Source: Dehalococcoidales bacterium (lineage in GTDB: Bacteria; Chloroflexota; Dehalococcoidia; Dehalococcoidales; UBA2162). From it: a stretch of DNA of 7,217 nucleotides. Below the pieces are notes generated by a model. The model worked only from the letters and a program-made list of their open reading frames with translations, was not told the origin of the DNA and searched no databases. Shown in pieces: positions 1 to 5,027 of the stretch. Position 1 is the first letter of the stretch, and each line of letters starts with the position of its first letter. The position numbers and the translations under genes were made by a program. Where the stretch lies: positions 1 through 7,217 of the forward strand of contig JAUSGV010000089.1 in assembly GCA_030648675.1 (NCBI GenBank). Direction: 5' to 3'.

Positions 1-24
1 TAAATATATTTACATAGCTGTCTG

Positions 25-82
25 CTTCCCTCGAAAGAGGAGGAAGGACTCTCCCCCTTTGGAAAAGGGGGACTAAGGGGGA
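25..82. repeat. Intergenic C/G-rich hairpin repeat
   Basis: Two adjacent inverted repeats are visible. The first (25-46) pairs CTTC with GAAG and CCTC with GAGG around a GAAA tetraloop, with a 2-base bulge. The second (52-72) is a perfect 9 bp stem, TCCCCCTTT against AAAGGGGGA, closed by a GGA loop. The 3' arm AAGGGGGA (65-72) recurs at 75-82, so the C-rich arm could pair with either copy. The C5T3/A3G5 arms followed by ACTAAGGGGGATTTT look like a dispersed intergenic repeat that I recall from many environmental bacteria; that recognition is from memory. It may act as a terminator for a gene to the left of the window or be a small non-autonomous mobile repeat. No run of T follows the stem on the plus strand. 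Confidence 0.55.
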
Positions 83-161
83 TTTTGAGTTGTCACTTGT
101 TATCCTCATCTGTAAACCCTTTTGTAAGACACTACACTAGCGCAGGTTTTATGATAAAAGA

Positions 162-190
162 TTGTTCAGGTCCGGGTACATTGATACAAT
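162..190 (+). promoter_or_regulatory. Probable promoter of the CPBP protease gene
   Basis: A -35-like TTGTTC (162-167) and a -10-like TACAAT (185-190; 5 of 6 matches to TATAAT) are separated by exactly 17 bases. The expected transcription start falls around 196-199, at the ATG of the downstream gene. The -35 match is weak (3 of 6). No Shine-Dalgarno sequence lies between this promoter and the ATG, so the transcript would have little or no leader. The rest of 1-198 holds only the hairpin repeat and no supportable gene. Confidence 0.45.
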
Positions 191-198
191 AGTTCCGA

Positions 199-972
199 AT
201 GGAAATACCTGAAGGAAGTATTATCCCTGAGAAAGCCGGAGCGGCAAAAACACCATTCTGGGGTTTTTGGGCAACGACCGGTTTTGGTCTGCTGGTTATT
301 GTCGCGTCTTTTATCGCGCAGGGTCTTGCCATCCTGGTTTTTCTTTTGAATTACCTTTCCTCCCATCGCAGCGCCGGCTTGTCTGCCGCAATGAACTATG
401 TAGAGTCCAATTTAGGAACAATAACAACGGCGGCGTTGATCCTTGAGGTCGTGATTTGCATTCCCCTGATCGCAGCTTTTGTACGATTGCGCCGCAGCCT
501 GTCATTTAAAGATTACCTGGGTCTGCGGGGTTTCAAGGTAAAAACTCTGCTTTTCTGGCTGGGCGTCAACTTTGTTTATCTTGCGGTTAGCGAAGGGATA
601 CGCTACGCATTTAAAATCCCTCAAGGTCAAAGCGACGTCGCGTTATATTCAACAACCCGTTACCTTCCGCTTTTCTTCGTGGCGATAGTTGTATTCGCTC
701 CCGCTTTCGAGGAAGTTCTGTTCCGCGGCTTTATGTTTCAAGGCTATTCAAGCTCCAGGATCGGCCCGGTTTTTGCGATTATCATTACGGCTGCCTGGTG
801 GGCATCGCTTCATGTTTCCGCCGGTGCTTACGACCTGGCAGTAATATTCGCCAGTGGATTGGTCCTGGGGCTGGCTCGATGGAAAACCGGTTCACTGTTG
901 TTAACGTTTGCGATGCACGCTTTTTGGAACGTGTTAGCTTTTATCACACTCGCGGCGGCAACGACCGCCTGA
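199..972 (+). CDS. CPBP family intramembrane glutamic endopeptidase
   Basis: This is a 257-residue polytopic membrane protein of the CPBP (CAAX protease and bacteriocin-processing, formerly Abi) family. The family signatures are present in order: EExxxR at E171, E172 and R176; a WxxxH version of the usual FxxxH motif at W201-H205; and HxxxN at H240-N244. In this family the glutamates and histidines form the intramembrane active site. Hydrophobic segments lie near residues 22-50, 72-95, 110-130, 153-170, 185-202, 210-225 and 233-253. Relatives cleave prenylated CAAX proteins or anti-sigma factors, or act in bacteriocin immunity; the substrate here cannot be told. An in-frame stop at 190-192 and the first ATG at 199 set the start. 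That ATG has no Shine-Dalgarno, and a -10 element ends 8 bases before it, so leaderless translation is likely. The gene converges with the transporter gene, with 4 bases between stops. Family assignment is firm. Confidence 0.9.
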   Translation: MEIPEGSIIPEKAGAAKTPFWGFWATTGFGLLVIVASFIAQGLAILVFLLNYLSSHRSAGLSAAMNYVESNLGTITTAALILEVVICIPLIAAFVRLRRSLSFKDYLGLRGFKVKTLLFWLGVNFVYLAVSEGIRYAFKIPQGQSDVALYSTTRYLPLFFVAIVVFAPAFEEVLFRGFMFQGYSSSRIGPVFAIIITAAWWASLHVSAGAYDLAVIFASGLVLGLARWKTGSLLLTFAMHAFWNVLAFITLAAATTA

Positions 973-976
973 TGAT

Positions 977-2338
977 CTAAGCGTATTTAACCATTAATAG
1001 AATCCAGCTTATTGAGATTGCTAGAATCATTCCCGGCATCCCGTACTTGAGAAATCTTCCCCAACCGATGCGGTGACCTTCTCTCTCGGCGATAGCCGTA
1101 CCGACCACGTTAGCCGATGCTCCGATGGGCGTTCCGTTGCCGCCGATGTCGGTCCCCAGCGAAAGAGCCCATGCTAAAGGCGGTAGGGGAAAACCGCCCG
1201 CTTGAGATAGCCCGCTTATCACCGGCACCATCGTCGCGGCAAAAGGTATGTTATCGACGATTGCTGAGGAAAAAGCGGAAAGCCAGAGGATAATAGTTAT
1301 GGCTACGGTAATGTTTCCCTTTGAAACGGTGCCGATATAGCCGGCCAGAGTTTTCAACACCCCGGTCTCTTCCAGGCCGTTGACAACGATAAACAGGCCG
1401 GCGAAAAATACCAGACTCCGCCAATCTATTTTTTTGATTATTCCGAGCGATTTCTTACGGGCTACAACCAGCGTGAGCGTGCCGGCGATAACCCCTATCG
1501 TAGCAACAGACAACCCGCTCTGGGCATGAGTGACCAGCAAAACAATGAGGACGAAAAAGACGGCGACGTTTGCCGCGAACAAATATTTGTTCGTAATCGC
1601 TTTACCGGGGTGCAATTGACCGAGTTCCAGATTTTGAACCACATTACCGGAGCCTTTAAACTTTTTGCGAATGACAATAAAAAATATCAGTAAAGGCACT
1701 GCCAGGCTTATCCAGGCAATAAGCCCGATATTTAGAAGAAAGTCTAGGAAGGAGTAACCGAAAGCCGTGCCGATAATGATGTTAGGCGGGTCGCCGGACA
1801 TGCTGGCCGCGCCGCCCGTATTGGCCGCAAAAATGATGGCGATGATGAGCGGCACAGGATCGAATTTTAAAAGGCGAGCCAGTTCAATCGTGACGGTCGC
1901 CATAAAGAGCAAAACGGTGATGCTGTCGATGAACATCGACATAAGGCCGGAGAGTAAGATAAAACCGACGAAAAGCGGCAAAATTCGGTAGTTAACGAGC
2001 TTGGCGACGGAAAGGCACAGCCATTTGAAAAAGCCGGTTTCTGCCATCCCTTCGACCATGACCATCATACCGGCGATGAAAATGATAGGCTGCCAGTTCA
2101 ATCCGTGCGAATGAAAAGGCTCGCGTCCAGGCAGCCAGAAACTTGACCGTCCTAACTCCCCCAGGTTAAAAACGCCGAGGGCTGCGTGGGGACTTCGCAT
2201 CGCGAAAAGATAGACCAATCCGACGGTAAATCCGGCACCGATCAGGGCGGGAACGTAACGGTGTGTCTTGCCGGCGATGATGACAAGAAACATCGCCAGA
2301 AAGATGATTATAGCCAGGGCTTGACTCAGGTCGAACAT
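977..2338 (-). CDS. ArsB/NhaD-type (ion transporter superfamily) permease
   Basis: This is a 453-residue integral membrane protein with about ten to twelve hydrophobic segments. Two halves carry matching signatures typical of the ion transporter superfamily: IDSITVLLF (about 137-145) followed by ANTGG...SGDPPN (172-186) in the first half, and VDNIPFAAT (361-369) followed by GTDIGGNGTPIGASAN (395-410) in the second. This duplicated layout is shared by ArsB arsenite pumps, NhaD Na+/H+ antiporters, CitM-like carriers and the SLC13/P-protein group. The ion cannot be read from the sequence; Na+/H+ exchange or an anion are both possible. No arsR, arsA or arsC is nearby, which argues against an arsenic role. 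The reading frame stays open 27 codons further upstream, but that stretch overlaps the phosphatase gene. The ATG at 2338 has GGAG 8 bases ahead and begins directly with a membrane segment, so I chose it. It is the last gene of the apparent amt operon, 16 bases after the phosphatase stop. Confidence 0.87.
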   Translation of the reverse strand: MFDLSQALAIIIFLAMFLVIIAGKTHRYVPALIGAGFTVGLVYLFAMRSPHAALGVFNLGELGRSSFWLPGREPFHSHGLNWQPIIFIAGMMVMVEGMAETGFFKWLCLSVAKLVNYRILPLFVGFILLSGLMSMFIDSITVLLFMATVTIELARLLKFDPVPLIIAIIFAANTGGAASMSGDPPNIIIGTAFGYSFLDFLLNIGLIAWISLAVPLLIFFIVIRKKFKGSGNVVQNLELGQLHPGKAITNKYLFAANVAVFFVLIVLLVTHAQSGLSVATIGVIAGTLTLVVARKKSLGIIKKIDWRSLVFFAGLFIVVNGLEETGVLKTLAGYIGTVSKGNITVAITIILWLSAFSSAIVDNIPFAATMVPVISGLSQAGGFPLPPLAWALSLGTDIGGNGTPIGASANVVGTAIAEREGHRIGWGRFLKYGMPGMILAISISWILLMVKYA

Positions 2339-2346
2339 GTTCCGGA

Positions 2347-2350
2347 CTCC
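2347..2350 (-). promoter_or_regulatory. Ribosome binding site deciding the transporter start
   Basis: GGAG on the minus strand sits 8 bases before the ATG at 2338. It falls in the 16-base gap after the phosphatase stop codon and supports the 453-residue form over the longer open frame that would overlap the phosphatase gene. Confidence 0.6.
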
Positions 2351-2354
2351 GCCA

Positions 2355-3131
2355 TTATTTGGGAATGCCTCGCCCGGACAGAGGCGAAATTGCCTTCTTT
2401 CCGGTGGGAATTGAAGCAATGCGGAACAGGATGGCCGTAATATCGTCCGTTGCTCCGGCCTTTAAGGCACACTCGACTAGCTCTTCGCACGATTCGCCGA
2501 TGTCATTGGCTCCTAGGAGGGCGGCGATGTTACCTTCCGGTACGTTCTTCCACAGCCCGTCGCTGCAGAGAAAATAAGAATCGTACTTGACCAGACGCTC
2601 GTGTTTCAGGTTGATGTCTGCAGACCGCTCAGTCCCCATTCCCCGAGAACAAAGGCTGGTTATCAATTCCAGATTATCGTTCCTTAACCTGTAAAGACGG
2701 CTATTGCCTGCATATCCAACCTGGCCGTAGTCCCGCTCCATGATTACCAAAGCCAATGCGGTTTGCATATTCGCTAAGGCAGGTTGTGTGTGAGCCAGGT
2801 TAAATATTCCCTTGTTTGCCCGCTGTATGGCAGCTTCTATCAAGAAGTCGGCAATTCGCCGCCGCCGGGAAAGCAAATCGCTTTGCACTGCGTTCAGGGC
2901 TGTTTGGCTTGCGACGGCGCCAGCGCCGTTTGTGCCCTCACCATCCGCCACCGCCAGAAGGTAACGCAGTCCTGCTCTTGTTTCGACCGCTTCGACACAA
3001 AAAGCATCTTCATTTTGCTTTCCGGTCAAGCCCTTGTGCGTTATCGCCCGCCACGTTACCGAGAGTCCTTCGGTTATCGACTGGCTGCCTGATGAAGATT
3101 GTTCTTGTGAAATGTTGTCTTTCGTAACCAT
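2355..3131 (-). CDS. PP2C-family serine/threonine protein phosphatase
   Basis: This 258-residue, apparently soluble protein would be a metal-dependent (Mg/Mn) phosphatase acting on phosphoserine or phosphothreonine. PP2C motifs appear in order: NEDAF (40-44), VADGEG (61-66), MQTALALVI (122-130, matching the usual GTTL strand), GYAGNSRLYRL (139-149), LCSDGLW (188-194) and ATDDITAIL (227-235). The expected metal ligands D63, G64, D191 and D229/D230 are present. The Arg usually found four residues before the Glu of NED, which binds phosphate in classical PP2C enzymes, is G37 here, and the usual GDSR is GNSR. This resembles the PP2C_2-type subgroup. The first 20 residues are Ser/Gln-rich and probably disordered. 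No sensor, kinase or membrane domain is fused. The start has AGAAGG 7 bases upstream. It lies between two transporter genes in the same orientation, so a membrane-transport or nitrogen-linked target is plausible, but that is inference. Confidence 0.88.
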   Translation of the reverse strand: MVTKDNISQEQSSSGSQSITEGLSVTWRAITHKGLTGKQNEDAFCVEAVETRAGLRYLLAVADGEGTNGAGAVASQTALNAVQSDLLSRRRRIADFLIEAAIQRANKGIFNLAHTQPALANMQTALALVIMERDYGQVGYAGNSRLYRLRNDNLELITSLCSRGMGTERSADINLKHERLVKYDSYFLCSDGLWKNVPEGNIAALLGANDIGESCEELVECALKAGATDDITAILFRIASIPTGKKAISPLSGRGIPK

Positions 3132-3138
3132 TTTCCGG

Positions 3139-3144
3139 CCTTCT
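3139..3144 (-). promoter_or_regulatory. Ribosome binding site of the phosphatase gene
   Basis: AGAAGG on the minus strand lies 7 bases before the ATG at 3131. It supports that start and independent translation after the amt-phosphatase spacer hairpin. Confidence 0.55.
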
Positions 3145-3169
3145 GTATGGATTTATTACCTTTGAACGG

Positions 3170-3203
3170 ATGGAGGGGCTGCAGCGGTTGGCGGCCCCTC
3201 CAT
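3170..3203 (-). terminator. Intercistronic hairpin after amt (possible partial terminator)
   Basis: A perfect 10 bp inverted repeat, ATGGAGGGGC (3170-3179) against GCCCCTCCAT (3194-3203), starts 9 bases after the amt stop. After one mismatch it can extend by two more pairs around a short loop. The stem is GC-rich and stable, but the following minus-strand sequence (CCGTTCAAAGG) has no run of T. A classical intrinsic terminator is therefore unlikely. Partial termination, protection of the upstream amt message from 3' exonucleases, or setting different levels of amt and the phosphatase are reasonable alternatives. Confidence 0.5.
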
Positions 3204-3212
3204 GTCACATGC

Positions 3213-4724
3213 TTATCGTTCCCTCGAAGCGATGCCGGGCAGTCCAACCGGCGATACGGGAGAGGGCAAGGCTTCCGTGTCATCTGTGGGATAAGACTCG
3301 ATACCGTGTTCCGGGATATCCAGGCCTCTGAGCTCCTCTTTGCGAGATGCACGCAGGCCGATTGTTTTCTTGATTACAAAAAAGGTCAATGCCATGGTGG
3401 GTGCGACCCATGCTACGAGTGCGGCTATATCTACCAATTGGAGCAGCAGTTGCCCGACTTCACCGGTGATCAGGCCTTTAACTCCGAGATATGTGCCGTC
3501 GGCGAAAATACCCACCGATATCAATCCCCATAATCCTCCGGCGAAGTGGACCGGTACGGCACCGACGGCGTCATCAACTTTCAGCACTTTTTCCACGATG
3601 TGACTGGTAGCAATCATAATGGGGACTGCAATAGCACCGATGACGACAGCGGCCCAGGGCTCAATGAAAGCGCAGGGTGCGGTAACCGCGACCAGGCCGA
3701 CAAGACATCCGTTACAACCGGCGATGATATCCATTTTGCCTGTCTTGGCGAAAACCCAATAGAGTGCCACGACGGCCCCGGTAACCCCGGCAAGAAATGT
3801 GTTTACCGCGATCACGGATATGCGAAGGTCTGTAGCCGCCAGGGTGCTCCCGGGATTAAAACCAAACCACCCGAAGAAAAGGATGAAAGTACCGACGACG
3901 ACAAAGGGTAGATTGTGGCCCTTGATGGTGTTGGGCGTTCCGTCGGCGTTGTATTTGCCGATCCTGGGCCCGACCATGGCCGCCCCGATGAGAGCCGCCA
4001 GACCACCGACCATATGTACCACGCCTGAGCCGGCGAAGTCCCTGGCGCCGGTAGCTCCAAGAATGTTCAGAGTGCTGAGCCAGCCGCCTCCCCAAATCCA
4101 CTTACCGTAAATCGGATAAATAATCGCTCCGATTACAAAGGCGTAGGCAAGGTAAGCCGTAATCTTCATTCTCTCGGCTACAGCGCCGGCTACGATGGTG
4201 CAGGCCGTCGCCGCAAAGACCATCTGGAAGAACCACATCATAATGGTAGAAACGTCATATGCGGGCCCGCTGAGGAAAAAACCGGAAAACCCGATCCACG
4301 AATTGCCCTCCTCCAGCCCGGGGAAAAATTTCGAGCCCCCGAACATCAGTGCAAAACCGAAAGCCCAAAAGCCGAGAGAAGCTATACAGAAGTCCATGAA
4401 GCTTTTTGTCCAGTAATTGACATTATTCTTCGAACGAATGAGCCCGGCTCCCAGGAAGGCGAAACCGAGCTGCATAAACCAGACCAGGAAACCGGTAATC
4501 AATGTCCATGCCATGTTTACGGCAGCATTCGGATTTGCTTTCAGGGTGTCGCCGCCGGTTGGGTCGGCGGCGCGGACTATCGCCGGCACCCCGAAGAAAG
4601 CCACGCCTAAAATAACCGTCAAGGCAAGGACGAGAAAGCCGCGTTGCATTTGCCAGCTTTCCCGTCCGCTCTTGAATCTTCGCAGGGGAACTTTTTCTTT
4701 TATCCACGATAATAAATGTTTCAT
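3213..4724 (-). CDS. amt: Ammonium transporter, Amt family
   Basis: This 503-residue membrane protein is a full-length Amt/MEP/Rh-family ammonium channel-transporter. Family landmarks are present: GAVAERM (180-186), the WGGGWL segment with W215, RDFAGSGVVH with D229 and the first pore histidine H237, FGWFGFNPGS (284-293), GCNGCLVGLV (336-345), and DDAVGAVPVHFAGG with the second pore histidine H393. The C-terminal tail has the conserved ELRGLDIPEHG segment (464-474), the cytosolic part that in relatives couples subunits and contacts GlnK. A signal-peptide-like stretch (about 29-53, ending near VRAAD) is preceded by an unusually long basic N-terminus. The ATG at 4724 is preceded by AAAGGAG at 7 bases. 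An in-frame ATG at 4757, overlapping the stop of the small upstream gene, would add 11 residues. No glnK is present in the window. The gene is second in the apparent operon. Confidence 0.96.
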   Translation of the reverse strand: MKHLLSWIKEKVPLRRFKSGRESWQMQRGFLVLALTVILGVAFFGVPAIVRAADPTGGDTLKANPNAAVNMAWTLITGFLVWFMQLGFAFLGAGLIRSKNNVNYWTKSFMDFCIASLGFWAFGFALMFGGSKFFPGLEEGNSWIGFSGFFLSGPAYDVSTIMMWFFQMVFAATACTIVAGAVAERMKITAYLAYAFVIGAIIYPIYGKWIWGGGWLSTLNILGATGARDFAGSGVVHMVGGLAALIGAAMVGPRIGKYNADGTPNTIKGHNLPFVVVGTFILFFGWFGFNPGSTLAATDLRISVIAVNTFLAGVTGAVVALYWVFAKTGKMDIIAGCNGCLVGLVAVTAPCAFIEPWAAVVIGAIAVPIMIATSHIVEKVLKVDDAVGAVPVHFAGGLWGLISVGIFADGTYLGVKGLITGEVGQLLLQLVDIAALVAWVAPTMALTFFVIKKTIGLRASRKEELRGLDIPEHGIESYPTDDTEALPSPVSPVGLPGIASRER

Positions 4725-4731
4725 GGCAATA

Positions 4732-4738
4732 CTCCTTT
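4732..4738 (-). promoter_or_regulatory. Ribosome binding site deciding the amt start
   Basis: AAAGGAG on the minus strand lies 7 bases before the ATG at 4724, a near-ideal Shine-Dalgarno. It favours the 503-residue Amt over the 514-residue version that would start at 4757, which has no comparable site. Confidence 0.75.
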
Positions 4739-4756
4739 TATCTATGTCACGCCCCA

Positions 4757-4864
4757 TTATTCGTCTTCAGTCGTGTGGTGCTTCTTCACCTGGGTGGGCA
4801 GGACTACCCAGGCCAGGAAGAGGCCGACGAAAACTACCGCTGCTATAATTGCCTGTACCGACAT
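4757..4864 (-). CDS. 35-residue single-span membrane protein upstream of amt
   Basis: This is a short gene with a very good ribosome site (GGAGGTG, 4 bases from the ATG) and a 35-codon frame ending in TAA. Residues 1-4 (MSVQ) lead into one hydrophobic helix, about residues 5-24 (AIIAAVVFVGLFLAWVVL), followed by a polar tail starting PTQVKKHHTTEDE. The basic KKHH after the helix suggests an outside N-terminus and a cytosolic C-terminus. Its stop overlaps the alternative amt ATG at 4757 (TAATG), and the amt start proper is 32 bases further on, so it is almost surely co-transcribed with amt. The size, single helix and position match small accessory subunits known for other transporters (such as KdpF or MetS), but I recognise no family. 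A role as an Amt partner is inference. It could also be a leader peptide tuning amt translation. Confidence 0.72.
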   Translation of the reverse strand: MSVQAIIAAVVFVGLFLAWVVLPTQVKKHHTTEDE

Positions 4865-4868
4865 TTTC

Positions 4869-4875
4869 CACCTCC
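4869..4875 (-). promoter_or_regulatory. Strong ribosome binding site of the small membrane protein
   Basis: GGAGGTG on the minus strand, with core GGAGG 6 bases from the ATG at 4864, is the strongest Shine-Dalgarno in the window. It is the main reason to accept the 35-codon frame as a real gene. Confidence 0.7.
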
Positions 4876-4883
4876 AGACTTGT

Positions 4884-4906
4884 ATTTAGAATCTATCTAA
4901 ATTTAG
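4884..4906. promoter_or_regulatory. AT-rich inverted repeats upstream of the amt operon
   Basis: ATTTAGA (4884-4890) and TCTAAAT (4896-4902) form a perfect 7 bp inverted repeat with a 5-base spacer. It is overlapped by a second perfect 10 bp palindrome, CTAAATTTAG (4897-4906). The block starts 20 bases before the small gene's ATG on the minus strand, so it would lie in the 5' leader or core promoter of the operon. It may be an operator or a weak mRNA hairpin. I could not pick a convincing -35/-10 pair for the leftward operon within 4876-4945. Confidence 0.35.
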
Positions 4907-4947
4907 GCTTAAGATATTTCAGCTATATTTCAATGTGATTAAGTTTG

Positions 4948-4975
4948 TGTTACGAACAGGTAACAATGGTGTTAC
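4948..4975. promoter_or_regulatory. TGTTAC/GTAACA operator-like palindrome with third half-site
   Basis: TGTTAC (4948-4953), GTAACA (4960-4965) and TGTTAC (4970-4975) occur within 28 bases. The first two form a perfect palindrome with a 6-base spacer; centre-to-centre distances are 12 and 10 bases, about one helical turn. Read as TGTTA-N8-TAACA, it resembles the GlnR/TnrA nitrogen box TGTNA-N7-TNACA with one extra spacer base. The position, between the leftward amt operon and the rightward radical SAM gene, suits a shared operator. If the radical SAM frame began at its earliest GTG (4935) this block would be coding, which I think less likely. Confidence 0.4.
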
Positions 4976-5015
4976 GCAAAGAGACTTTCACCTGGCTTGT
5001 GTTCGCAGAGTCATA

Positions 5016-5021
5016 TATGAT
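5016..5021 (+). promoter_or_regulatory. Possible -10 element for a leaderless radical SAM transcript
   Basis: TATGAT (5 of 6 matches to TATAAT) ends 6 bases before the GTG at 5028. No Shine-Dalgarno precedes that GTG, and no good -35 is visible 16-18 bases upstream. The placement mirrors that of TACAAT before the CPBP gene. Confidence 0.35.
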
Positions 5022-5027
5022 TTCCCT

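Noticed and set aside
132..505. Minus-strand frames of 64-66 codons over the CPBP start
   Set aside because: They overlap the CPBP coding sequence and its promoter, with no membrane or domain features and no ribosome site.
969..980. Bidirectional terminator between the CPBP and transporter genes
   Set aside because: The convergent stops are 4 bases apart and no hairpin with a T-run is visible there. The 12-base gap at 5769-5780 likewise shows none.
977..2338. Arsenite efflux assignment (arsB) for the transporter
   Set aside because: The superfamily signature is shared by NhaD, CitM and SLC13 types, and no other ars gene is present, so a specific symbol is not justified.
2336..2419. 27-codon N-terminal extension of the transporter
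   Set aside because: It overlaps the C-terminal coding part of the phosphatase gene. The internal ATG at 2338 has a proper Shine-Dalgarno and begins at the first membrane helix.
3147..4110. Several plus-strand open frames of 87-128 codons under amt
   Set aside because: All lie antisense to the well-supported amt gene, have odd composition and no recognisable domain.
4865..4947. Sigma-54 promoter for the amt operon
   Set aside because: I looked for the GG-N10-GC pattern of TGGCAC-N5-TTGC on the minus strand and found none.
4935..5027. 31-codon N-terminal extension of the radical SAM protein from GTG 4935
   Set aside because: No Shine-Dalgarno, no family similarity in the extra residues, and it would cover the operator-like half-sites. 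Not fully excluded.
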